Source: Adlercreutzia rubneri | GTDB lineage: Bacteria > Actinomycetota > Coriobacteriia > Coriobacteriales > Eggerthellaceae | Length of the DNA: 64,000 nucleotides | Assembly (NCBI RefSeq): GCF_009755265.1 | Contig: NZ_WPOO01000007.1 | Span: forward strand, 1 to 64,000 | Direction: 5' to 3' | Part shown: positions 44,880 to 52,627 of the stretch, in pieces | Numbering within the stretch: the stretch's first letter is position 1 | Layout of the letters: every line of letters begins with the position of its first letter | Notes under the pieces: generated by a model | What the model was told of the DNA's origin: nothing | The model's database searches: none | What the model saw: only the letters and a program-made list of their open reading frames with translations | Program-made: the position numbers and the translations under genes

Positions 44880-47345
44880 ATGGAAGAGAAAGAGCAATTC
44901 GCTCCCACCGAGATCGTGAAGGACGGCAAGGTCACGCGCCGCACCTTCGTGAAGGGCGCGGGCTGGCTGACCATCACGTCCGCCATCGGCGCCAGTGCCC
45001 TTGGCTGCGCCCCGGCCCAGAAGAGCGAGAGCGAAGATGACAAGCTGGCCGAGACCGGCCCGGTGGCCGATCCCGAGGAGGGCTTCACCTACAAGAGCGC
45101 TTGCTGCTCGGTGAACTGCACCTCGCGCTGCCATCTGCGCGCCCGCGTGAAGGACGACAAGATCTACACCGTCACCCCCGGTCAGATGCCCGGGCGCGAC
45201 GATTACGCCAACTGCTGCCTGCGCTCCATCGGCCTGGGCACGCGCACCCACGACGAGAACGTGCGCGTCATGCATCCCATGAAGCGCACCGGCGAGCGCG
45301 GCAGCGGCGAGTTCGAGCAGATCACCTGGGAGCAGGCCATCGACGAGATCGCCGAGCGCATGGAGGCCACCAAGGCGCAGTACGGCCCTAAAGCCTGCGG
45401 CTTCTACTCGTTCACGGGCAACCTGTCGAAGCTTTCCTGGGAGGCGCCCACCCGTTTCGCCGGCACCTACGGCGGCACCGCCTTCGATATCGAGGGAATC
45501 ATGGGCGACCACGGCGCCACCATGGGCATGACGCTGTGCTTCGGCCAGGGCCGCGGCGCTCACGACACGCGCGACTATATGAACTCGAACATGGTGGTGC
45601 TCTGGGGCCGCAACGTGGCCGACACCCACACCTCCGAGTTCCGCTACCTTGTGAAAGCCCGCGAAAACGGCGCCAAGATCGTCGTGGTGGATCCGCGCCT
45701 GTGCTCCACGGCGGCCATCGCCGATCAGTGGATCCCCATCAAGGCTCAAACCGACCCGGCGCTGGCCCTCGGCATGATGAACGTCATCATCAGCAAGGAC
45801 CTGCACGCGAAGGACTGGCTCGTGGCCAACTCCGTGGCGCCCTTCCTCGTGCGCGAGTCCGATGGCGCGATGCTGCGCGACGGCGAGGGCGAGGACGCCG
45901 CCTGGATGGTGTGGGACACGGCGGCCGGCAAGGCGGTGCCCAACACCACCGAGGGCGTGACCGCCGCGCTTTCCGGTACCTTCGAGGTGAACGGCGAGAC
46001 CTGCCGCACCGCCTTCGACCACCTGTGCGACGAGGTGTCCAAGTACACGCTGGAGTACACCTCCGAGATCACGGGCCTCGACCCCGAGGTCATCGAGAAC
46101 TTCGCCATGGAGTACATCAACGCCCAGCCGGCCGGCATCCGCATGGGACAGGGCATGCAGCGCGTCTACAACTCCCATTCGCCCTTCCGCACCGTGGCCA
46201 CGCTGGCCGCTGTGGCCGGCTACATCGGCGTGGAGGGCGGCGGCGCGTCCCACGCGGGCGGCACGGCGTCCATCCGCTCGACCCCCGGCATCACCATCCC
46301 GGCGTTCAACTACGACGAGTGGGCGAATACCGGCGCCAACGAGGTGAACATGGTGAAGAGCTCGACGCTCTACGACCAAATCATCACCAAGCAGCCCAAC
46401 CCCATCGATTTCATGTGGTTCGCGAACTCGAACTTTATCAACATGAGCCCCGATGCCAACAAGATCATCAACGAGGTGCTGCCCAACATCTCCACCATCG
46501 TGACGGTGGATCCCTACTGGACCTGGACGGCGAAGTACTCGGACTACGTGCTGCCGGCCTGCAACTATTGGGAGAAGTGGGACTTCCTCGATCGCTCGCC
46601 CTGGGTGTTCTTCCAGAGCCCGGCTGTGACGCCGGCGGGCGAGAGCAAGTCCGACGTCGAGATCATGTCCCTGCTCGCTGCCAAGGTGGGCCTGGGTGAC
46701 TTGTGGAACAAGACCGACGAGGAATGGGTGCGCAGCTTCGTGAACGAGGAGCATCCGGCCTGGGAGGGCTTCGATTTCGACAAGGCCGTGGAAGAGGGCA
46801 TCTGGGGCCGCCCCGACGGCATCTACGACTCCCAGATCGTCTTCGCCGACGGCGTGTTCCCCACGCCTTCCACGAAGTTCACCTTCTACAACGACGACTT
46901 GGTGGAGTTCGAGGAGGAAGTGCCCTGCTACAAGCCGATGCTGGAAGACCCGAAGGGGCCTCTCGGCGAGAAGTACCCGCTCGTGTTCTTGCAGTACCAC
47001 GATCGCATGAACGTGCACACCCAGCACATCGGCATCCCGGCGCTGGCCGGCATTCAGGACGAGCCTCTGCTGGAGATGAACCCGGTGGACGCCAAGACCC
47101 GCGGCATTGCCGACGGCGACGTGGTGAGTATCGTGAACGATCGCGGCGCCTGCAAGATGAAGGTGTTCGTCACCGAGGGCATCGTGCCCGGCACGGTGGC
47201 CACCCAAAGCGGCTGGACGCCCGACTACACCATCGAGGGCAACTACCAGACGCTGACCCACTTGACGTTGAACCCCACGGAAGAGCACATTTCCCAGACC
47301 TGCACGGCATTCTACGACGTGCTGGTAGAAGTAGAGAAGGCGTAG
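44880..47345 (+). CDS. Tat-exported molybdopterin oxidoreductase, DMSO reductase family (second)
   Basis: 821 residues. RRTFVKG (20-26) is the twin-arginine motif and SALGC (Cys43) a possible lipobox. The FeS site is CSVNCTSRC (Cys 76, 80, 84) plus Cys 112 or 113. The molybdopterin domains include FEQITWEQAIDEI, MVVLWGRNVADTHT, GIRMGQGMQRVYNS and LFLQYHDRMNVHTQ-like C-terminal dinucleotide-binding segments. It is typical of DmsA-like reductases. The FeS subunit follows 7 bases later but no membrane anchor gene is present. AGAGGAGGAGT precedes ATG 44880. A TATACT box lies near 44768. Substrate unknown. Confidence 0.9.
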   Translation: MEEKEQFAPTEIVKDGKVTRRTFVKGAGWLTITSAIGASALGCAPAQKSESEDDKLAETGPVADPEEGFTYKSACCSVNCTSRCHLRARVKDDKIYTVTPGQMPGRDDYANCCLRSIGLGTRTHDENVRVMHPMKRTGERGSGEFEQITWEQAIDEIAERMEATKAQYGPKACGFYSFTGNLSKLSWEAPTRFAGTYGGTAFDIEGIMGDHGATMGMTLCFGQGRGAHDTRDYMNSNMVVLWGRNVADTHTSEFRYLVKARENGAKIVVVDPRLCSTAAIADQWIPIKAQTDPALALGMMNVIISKDLHAKDWLVANSVAPFLVRESDGAMLRDGEGEDAAWMVWDTAAGKAVPNTTEGVTAALSGTFEVNGETCRTAFDHLCDEVSKYTLEYTSEITGLDPEVIENFAMEYINAQPAGIRMGQGMQRVYNSHSPFRTVATLAAVAGYIGVEGGGASHAGGTASIRSTPGITIPAFNYDEWANTGANEVNMVKSSTLYDQIITKQPNPIDFMWFANSNFINMSPDANKIINEVLPNISTIVTVDPYWTWTAKYSDYVLPACNYWEKWDFLDRSPWVFFQSPAVTPAGESKSDVEIMSLLAAKVGLGDLWNKTDEEWVRSFVNEEHPAWEGFDFDKAVEEGIWGRPDGIYDSQIVFADGVFPTPSTKFTFYNDDLVEFEEEVPCYKPMLEDPKGPLGEKYPLVFLQYHDRMNVHTQHIGIPALAGIQDEPLLEMNPVDAKTRGIADGDVVSIVNDRGACKMKVFVTEGIVPGTVATQSGWTPDYTIEGNYQTLTHLTLNPTEEHISQTCTAFYDVLVEVEKA

Positions 47346-47352
47346 GTGCGAC

Positions 47353-47913
47353 ATGGCTAAGCAATATGGAATGGTGATCGACACGACCCGCTGCATGGGC
47401 TGCCAGACCTGCGCGGTCGCCTGCAAGGTATCCAACGACGTGCCCGGCGAGCTGTACTGGGCCCATGTGGAAGGACTCGAGGGCGACCTGTACCGCCCCA
47501 CGGGCACCTTCCCGAAGGTGAAGATGAACTTCCGTCCCACGCTGTGCAACCACTGCGCCGAGCCGGCCTGCGTGGCCAACTGCCCCACCGGCGCCATGGC
47601 CAAGCGCGAGGACAACGGCGCTGTGGTGGTGGACCAGGAAGTCTGCATCGGGTGCGGCACCTGTGTGAACTCGTGCCCCTACGAGGTGCCGCAGATTGAC
47701 GAGGCGGCCGGCGTGTCCTCGAAGTGCGCGATGTGCTTCGATCGCTTGGACAACGACCATCGTCCCTGGTGCGTGCAGGCCTGCCCGGCCGAGGCCCGCA
47801 TTGTCGGCGACCTGAACGATCCGGAAAGCGAAGTGTCGAAGTACATCGCCGAGAAGGGGGCTCAGCCCTACATGCCGGAGAACGGCACCACGCCTTCGGT
47901 CTATTACGTGTAA
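47353..47913 (+). CDS. 4Fe-4S electron-transfer subunit (DmsB-like)
   Basis: 186 residues with four cluster motifs: CMGCQTCAVAC, CNHCAEPACVANC, CIGCGTCVNSC and CAMC...WCVQAC. It transfers electrons to the preceding catalytic subunit. A perfect terminator lies directly downstream, so the transcript ends without an NrfD or DmsC anchor; an anchor from another operon, such as the NrfD at 33711-34913, or a soluble donor must serve. Confidence 0.93.
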   Translation: MAKQYGMVIDTTRCMGCQTCAVACKVSNDVPGELYWAHVEGLEGDLYRPTGTFPKVKMNFRPTLCNHCAEPACVANCPTGAMAKREDNGAVVVDQEVCIGCGTCVNSCPYEVPQIDEAAGVSSKCAMCFDRLDNDHRPWCVQACPAEARIVGDLNDPESEVSKYIAEKGAQPYMPENGTTPSVYYV

Positions 47914-47925
47914 GCCCTCCCTCCT

Positions 47926-47958
47926 ACAGGGGCAGCGACGCTCAGTCGCTGCCCCTGT
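47926..47958 (+). terminator. Terminator of the second molybdoenzyme operon
   Basis: ACAGGGGCAGCGAC (47926-47939) pairs perfectly with GTCGCTGCCCCTGT (47945-47958), 14 bp, loop GCTCA, then TCG. Confidence 0.88.
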
Positions 47959-48033
47959 TCGCTTCGAGGGAAGGCGCTTTGGTACAATAAGATCGCGGAC
48001 GCGGGGGATCGGCCGCGAGAGGGGAGGGGAACC

Positions 48034-48732
48034 ATGACGTGGACAGGGAAGAACGAGGTGCTCGACGAGGTCATTGGCCGCGCCGAGCTGGAGCGCATGC
48101 TTGACGAGGCGGGAGCCACCTATACGTCTCGGCGGATTCCGGCGGGCGCCATGGTGTTCTGGAGCGGCGAGCCGGATGGCAACCATTACTATGTTGAAAG
48201 CGGCTCGGTGGAGCTGTACGGCGTCGATGCCGCCGGGCGCAAGAAAGTCATCGACCGCTACGGTCCCGGCATGTTCTTCGGATTCCATATCCTGCGCGAC
48301 ACCAATCTGACGATGTCGACGGCGCAGTGCTTGGAGGACAGCCGCATTCTGGCCATTCCCAAGGAATCGTTCTTCAAGTTGCTTCGCGGGGGCTCGGATT
48401 TCTCCGAATACTGCGTGCGCTATTTGTTCGGGCTTTTGTCCATGCAGACCAACGAGATGCTGAACCAGTCGTTCTACGTGACGGCCCAGCGAGTGCCCAT
48501 GTTGCTCGCCAAATTGGCGGCCGAGCGTCTTGCGGAAGACGCGGCGCAGCAAATGGTGGTGCTTCCCTACAGCAACAACGACATCGCCGACATGCTCGGC
48601 GTGAGCCGCAACTCGGTCACCTCGGTCGTCTCGCGCTTGCAGGCCCAGGGGGTCATCGAGAAGCAGCGCAGTGCCATTCGCATCATCGATGCGCAACGCC
48701 TCGCCGAGATTGCCCAGCTCGAGCAGGAGTAG
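48034..48732 (+). CDS. Crp/Fnr family transcriptional regulator
   Basis: 232 residues. The cyclic-nucleotide-binding-like beta-roll covers about 25-120 (AGAMVFWSGEPDGNHYYVESGSVEL in part: GNHYYVESGSVEL) and the C-terminal winged helix has YSNNDIADMLGVSRNSVTSVVSRL. It lacks the N-terminal cysteine set of FNR, so it is not an oxygen-sensing FeS type. It probably regulates the preceding molybdoenzyme genes or the following MFS gene; the latter is six bases downstream, so the two are cotranscribed. Confidence 0.9.
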   Translation: MTWTGKNEVLDEVIGRAELERMLDEAGATYTSRRIPAGAMVFWSGEPDGNHYYVESGSVELYGVDAAGRKKVIDRYGPGMFFGFHILRDTNLTMSTAQCLEDSRILAIPKESFFKLLRGGSDFSEYCVRYLFGLLSMQTNEMLNQSFYVTAQRVPMLLAKLAAERLAEDAAQQMVVLPYSNNDIADMLGVSRNSVTSVVSRLQAQGVIEKQRSAIRIIDAQRLAEIAQLEQE

Positions 48733-48738
48733 CGGACT

Positions 48739-49893
48739 ATGGGCCGGCAACTTGCCCCACTGTTTTTCGCCGCCTTCCTCGCTTACGGCTACAACAATAT
48801 CTTCATGACGCTGACCCCCTCTTTCGTGGTGGCCGCAGGAGGGACGTTGGCGGAAGCGGGGCTTCAGAACAGCGTGTATCTGGCCGCGGCAGTCCTCTTG
48901 CGCTTCGCCTTCGGCCCGGCGGCGGATCGGTGGGGCACGAAGCCGGTCATGCTCGTGGGCCTTGCGTCGTTTGTGCTCGGGGGCATTCTGTTCCCGCTGT
49001 GTGCCGAGTTCTGGCAGATGCTTTTGGTGCGCTGCGTGCAGGCGGTCGGCCTTGCTTCTTTCTGGTCGTCGGCCACAGCCACCGTTTCGGAGGCGGCGCC
49101 GCCCCAGGCGCGGGGCCGCTGGCTCGGCCTGTATCGCCTGACGACCTCCGCCTCGCTTCTTCTGGGGCCTCTTGTGGCGTTCGGGCTCGTGAAGGCCGCG
49201 GGGTTCGCCGCGTGCTTCTGGATGCTTGCTGGATGCTCTGCTGTTGCCTTGACTTGCGTTGGCGCCATGAGGCTCCCTCGCCGTCGACGCGAGCGGCTTC
49301 GGGTAAAATCCCCCTGTGTGGAAGGCTCGCTTTCTCTATCGGGAGTTGTTGGTATGGCGGTGACCGGGACGTTTGTCGCTGCCATGGGGTACGGGCTGCT
49401 GTTCAGTTTTGGAGGCACCTTCATCTCGGCTGCCGGAATGACCGAAAACGAGGGATGGTGCTTCACGCTTATTGGGCTCGGGGGCCTTGCGGCCAATCCC
49501 GTTGCCGGCATCCTCTGCGATCGCCGCGATGCGCGCCGGCTGTTCGGCGTCCATGGGCTGCTCATGGGGATGGGCGTTGCGCTCTTCGCCGTGGCGGCAT
49601 CGTCTTTGCCAGCCCTTGTCGTTTCGGGCCTTTGCATCGGCTATGGCTATGCGGGCGCCATGGTGTGCGCCCAGGCTATGATTGCTCGCCAGGTGGCGGA
49701 AGGCCGCCAGGCGACGGCGCTCGCCCTGCAGCAGAACGCCATCGACGTCGGCATCGCCTCCGCGAGCGCTCTGTATGGAGCGGTGTTTTCCGTTTTCGGT
49801 GCTGCAGCCGCCGAGCCCTTTGTTTGCCAGGCATGTCTTATCGCGCTCGTCGGACTGCTGCTAGCGAAGCGTTGGGCGTCCCCGGCCCGATGA
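48739..49893 (+). CDS. MFS transporter
   Basis: 384 residues with about 12 membrane segments. The signature A region is FGPAADRWGTKPVML after TM2. It most resembles small drug/metabolite MFS exporters. It is cotranscribed with the Crp/Fnr regulator and may move the substrate or product of the neighbouring molybdoenzyme; this is positional inference. ATG 48739 follows AGGAGTAGCGGACT. Confidence 0.85.
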   Translation: MGRQLAPLFFAAFLAYGYNNIFMTLTPSFVVAAGGTLAEAGLQNSVYLAAAVLLRFAFGPAADRWGTKPVMLVGLASFVLGGILFPLCAEFWQMLLVRCVQAVGLASFWSSATATVSEAAPPQARGRWLGLYRLTTSASLLLGPLVAFGLVKAAGFAACFWMLAGCSAVALTCVGAMRLPRRRRERLRVKSPCVEGSLSLSGVVGMAVTGTFVAAMGYGLLFSFGGTFISAAGMTENEGWCFTLIGLGGLAANPVAGILCDRRDARRLFGVHGLLMGMGVALFAVAASSLPALVVSGLCIGYGYAGAMVCAQAMIARQVAEGRQATALALQQNAIDVGIASASALYGAVFSVFGAAAAEPFVCQACLIALVGLLLAKRWASPAR

Positions 49894-49908
49894 CCGGCGT
49901 GCTGATCG

Positions 49909-50388
49909 CTACTTCTTCACGATCTCGATGGTCACCTCGGCCGGGGCGGGCAGCTCGGCGGTGCAGTGGGGGCAGCGGGTGGCGCCCACGTTGATCTCTT
50001 CAAGACAGAAGGGGCAGGTGGGGGCATGCTCGATGACTTCCTCGCCCTTGGCGTTTTTCAAGAAGGGCAGCTTCGCCGTGCCGTCCTTCATCTTGTTGAA
50101 GGCCTTCACGATCATGAACGCGACCCAGGCAACAATGAGGAAGTTGATGATTGCGCTGATGAAGGCCCCGAAGTCGATGCCGTTCTCGGTGCCGGGCACG
50201 GGGATAGTAAGGCCGGCGACGTCGGTGCCGGCACCTCCGGTGATGAGCTTGATGAGCGGGTTGATGATGTCGTCGGTCAGCGACGTGACGATGGCGGTGA
50301 ACGCCGCGCCGATGATGATGCCGACGGCCATGTCGATCACGTTGCCGCGGTTGATGAACTCTTTGAACTCGGCCAGGAGGCTTTTCAT
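49909..50388 (-). CDS. mscL: Large-conductance mechanosensitive channel with C-terminal zinc ribbon
   Basis: 159 residues from ATG 50388. FKEFINRGNVIDMAVGIIIGAAF is the MscL TM1 with its signature (quoted in part: RGNVIDMAVGIIIGAAF), followed by a periplasmic loop and TM2 (INFLIVAWVAFMIVKAFN). The C-terminal about 40 residues carry C-P-F-C-x11-C-P-H-C, a zinc ribbon not found in standard MscL. It opens under membrane tension to release solutes. Monocistronic, converging on the MFS gene. Confidence 0.93.
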   Translation of the reverse strand: MKSLLAEFKEFINRGNVIDMAVGIIIGAAFTAIVTSLTDDIINPLIKLITGGAGTDVAGLTIPVPGTENGIDFGAFISAIINFLIVAWVAFMIVKAFNKMKDGTAKLPFLKNAKGEEVIEHAPTCPFCLEEINVGATRCPHCTAELPAPAEVTIEIVKK

Positions 50389-50503
50389 GGTCGATCCCTT
50401 CTTGCGTGAAACCTTCTGCCAAGGTATTATGCCGCTCTTTTGCCGTGTGTCCATAGCGTCGTGATAACATGGCGCCAACCGTTTACAAGGAGTTACGACA
50501 ACC

Positions 50504-51067
50504 GTGGATACAGCGAAAATCGAAGCAGGCGTCCGCCTGATTTTGGAAGGCGTCGGGGAAGACCCCGAGCGCGAGGGGCTGCGGGAGACGCCGGCGCGCG
50601 TGGCCCGCATGTACGAGGAAGTGCTGGGCGGCTTGGAAGAGGATCCGTCGCGGCATTTCGACGTGACCTTCGACGAGGGCCACGAGGAAATCGTGCTCGT
50701 GGGCGACATCCCCTTCTTCAGCATGTGCGAGCATCATCTGGCGCCGTTTTTCGGGAAGGCGCACGTGGCCTACATCCCTGGCGCGGACGGGCGCATCTGC
50801 GGCATCTCGAAGCTGGCACGGCTTGTGGACGGCTTCGCCAAGCGCCCCCAGGTGCAGGAGCGCCTGACCGGGCAGATCGCCGACACGCTGGTGGAAGCGC
50901 TGCATCCCGCCGGCGTCATCGTGGTGCTGGAGGCCGAGCATATGTGCATGTCCATGCGCGGCGTGAAGAAGCCGGGCGCAAAAACGACCACGCGGGCCGT
51001 GCGCGGCTGCTTCGAAACCGACGCTGACGCCCGCGCCGAGGCGCTGTCGCTGATCTTCCGAAAGTAG
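50504..51067 (+). CDS. folE: GTP cyclohydrolase I
   Basis: 187 residues, GTG start with AAGGAG 10 bases upstream. The signature SMCEHHLAPFFGKAHVAYIP and SKLARLVDGFAKRPQVQERLT are present (each within family motifs), with zinc ligands Cys and two His. It makes 7,8-dihydroneopterin triphosphate for folate. The product and the menaquinone genes downstream are unrelated. A dispersed repeat follows the stop. Confidence 0.96.
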   Translation: MDTAKIEAGVRLILEGVGEDPEREGLRETPARVARMYEEVLGGLEEDPSRHFDVTFDEGHEEIVLVGDIPFFSMCEHHLAPFFGKAHVAYIPGADGRICGISKLARLVDGFAKRPQVQERLTGQIADTLVEALHPAGVIVVLEAEHMCMSMRGVKKPGAKTTTRAVRGCFETDADARAEALSLIFRK

Positions 51068-51110
51068 CGCCCGTCCGTGTCGTTTCGGCACGCATGAAGC
51101 ATCTGCTCGC

Positions 51111-51146
51111 GTCATTCTGGGCGAGCGTAAGCGAGTCGAAGGATCC
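51111..51146 (+). repeat. Third copy of the GTCATCCTGAGC-type dispersed repeat
   Basis: GTCATTCTGGGCGAGCG... at 51111 and GAGTCGAAGGATCC at 51133-51146. It lies in the intergenic region between folE and the ACT-domain gene and shares the ends of the copies inside the UvrA-like and MurT-GatD genes. Confidence 0.75.
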
Positions 51147-51175
51147 CCAACGACCCAACCAGAAAGAAGGTTCCC

Positions 51176-51451
51176 ATGAAGTGCGTCATCTCTGTTCTCG
51201 GCAAGGACCGCTCCGGCGTGGTGGCCGCCATCGCCACCACGCTGGCCGACTGCGGCGCCAACATCGACGACATCTCCCAGACGATTCTCGGCGAGGGCCG
51301 CATGTTCTCCATGACCATGATGGTGACCCTCGATCCCGCCGTCGCTGACTTCAACACCGTGCAGGAGCGCCTGGCCGCCGACGGCGAGCGCCTGTCCATG
51401 CAGGTTCTCATCCAACGCGAGGACGTCTTCCAGGCGATGTACCAAATCTAG
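51176..51451 (+). CDS. ACT domain protein (UPF0237 family)
   Basis: 91 residues, the size of stand-alone ACT-domain proteins. MKCVISVLGKDRSGVVAAIA and IDDISQTILGEGRMFSMTMMV are characteristic. Such proteins bind small ligands, often amino acids; a specific role is unknown. ATG 51176 follows AGAAAGAAGGTTCCC. Confidence 0.9.
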   Translation: MKCVISVLGKDRSGVVAAIATTLADCGANIDDISQTILGEGRMFSMTMMVTLDPAVADFNTVQERLAADGERLSMQVLIQREDVFQAMYQI

Positions 51452-51557
51452 GGGATCGCGCGAACCCAGAGTCCAGCCCTCGATGCGTTTGCGTAGCTGC
51501 TCGGGCTCGATGCTTCGGGCGTCCAGGTGCGGCTGCGGTGCGACTGCGCGGTAGCGA

Positions 51558-51941
51558 CTACCGAGGGCGATGGGCTTCGCCCCAGGTGCACATTTGGTCG
51601 AGCACTTCCATGAGCGAGGTGCCCAGCTCGGTGAGGGAGTACTCCACCTTCGGGGGAATCTGGGGGTACTCGGTGCGCGCGATGAGGCCGTCGCGCTCCA
51701 GCTCCTTCAGGTTCACCGAGAGCGTCTTGTCGGAAATGCGGCCCAGATAGCGGCGCATTTCGTTGAAGCGCACGGGCTCGTATTCCATCAGGCAGTAGAG
51801 AATCACCATCTTGTGCTTTCCCTGAATGAGGGAGAGCGTGTAGCTGTAGCCCGTCTGGGAGAAGTCGGCCTCGGCGATGGGGCGTGCGCTGTCTGTCAGG
51901 GCTGGCGCGCAGGCCGCGTTCGACGGGATGTTTTCTGTCAT
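51558..51941 (-). CDS. HxlR family transcriptional regulator
   Basis: 127 residues. The winged helix has GKHKMVILYCLMEYEPVRFNEM, ISDKTLSVNLKELERDGLI and YSLTELGTSL (each recognisable as HxlR). It is divergent from a flavin reductase gene; a TAGTAC-N15-GTACTA palindrome in between is the probable operator. HxlR proteins often respond to electrophiles or redox stress. Six Ala/Cys residues at the N-terminus (NAACAPAL) could include a sensing Cys. Confidence 0.9.
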   Translation of the reverse strand: MTENIPSNAACAPALTDSARPIAEADFSQTGYSYTLSLIQGKHKMVILYCLMEYEPVRFNEMRRYLGRISDKTLSVNLKELERDGLIARTEYPQIPPKVEYSLTELGTSLMEVLDQMCTWGEAHRPR

Positions 51942-51960
51942 GTTTCGCTTTCCTTAAAGA

Positions 51961-51987
51961 TAGTACCTAACTAATAAACCAGTACTA
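51961..51987. promoter_or_regulatory. Candidate HxlR operator
   Basis: TAGTAC (51961-51966) and GTACTA (51982-51987) form an inverted repeat with a 15-bp spacer in the 116-bp divergent intergenic region. Confidence 0.55.
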
Positions 51988-52057
51988 GCATTCGTTTCCC
52001 TCGTATACGATACTCGAAGCGAACGGAAATGCAAAGCCTTCGGGAAAGGATGCAAGC

Positions 52058-52618
52058 ATGAAGAAGGACCTGGGCAGTGCGAGCGAGCTGTTCCCCCAGT
52101 CGGTGTTCATCGTGGCCAGCTACGATGAGGCTGGCGTGCCCAACGCCATGAACGTGGCTTGGGGCGGCGCGTGCACGCGCAACGAGATTGCCATCAACAT
52201 CGGCGACCACAAGACCACCGAGAACATCCTGGCCAAGGGCGCCTTCACCGTGGCGCCGGCCGATGCGGCCCATGTGGTGGAGGCTGACTACTTCGGCATG
52301 GCCACGGGCCGCACCGTGAACAAGGCCGAGAAGTCGGGGCTGACCTTCGTGCCGTCGGAGCATGTGGATGCGCCTGTCATCGAGGAATTCCCCCTCACCA
52401 TGGAGTGCATCGTGCGCGATGTGCAGGACTGGGGCGGCGAGAAGCGCTTTATCGGGGAAGTGGTGAACACGCAGGTCGACGAGGCGATCCTCGACGAGGA
52501 GGGCCGGGTCGATTTCGCCCGCATGCGCCCCATCGTGTACGACTCCACGCGGCGCATCTACCGCGTTGTCGGCGAGGAAGTGGGCGGCGCCTGGGACGCC
52601 GGCCGCCCGCTGATGTAG
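52058..52618 (+). CDS. Flavin reductase family protein (FMN-binding split barrel)
   Basis: 186 residues. FPQSVFIVASYDEAGVPNAMNVAWGGAC contains the FMN contact region of the flavin_reduct family (quoted in part: GVPNAMNVAWGGAC), then IGDHKTTENI and a C-terminal YDSTRRIYRVVGE. It probably binds FMN and reduces flavin or acts as a flavoprotein. Controlled with the divergent HxlR gene. ATG 52058 follows GGGAAAGGATGCAAGC. Confidence 0.88.
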   Translation: MKKDLGSASELFPQSVFIVASYDEAGVPNAMNVAWGGACTRNEIAINIGDHKTTENILAKGAFTVAPADAAHVVEADYFGMATGRTVNKAEKSGLTFVPSEHVDAPVIEEFPLTMECIVRDVQDWGGEKRFIGEVVNTQVDEAILDEEGRVDFARMRPIVYDSTRRIYRVVGEEVGGAWDAGRPLM

Positions 52619-52627
52619 CGAACCTCC

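Noticed and set aside
30573..47345. Catechol or dopamine dehydroxylase assignment of the two molybdoenzymes
   Set aside because: Family and lineage fit, but both are about 820-830 residues and no substrate-specific motif can be read; naming a substrate would be unsupported.
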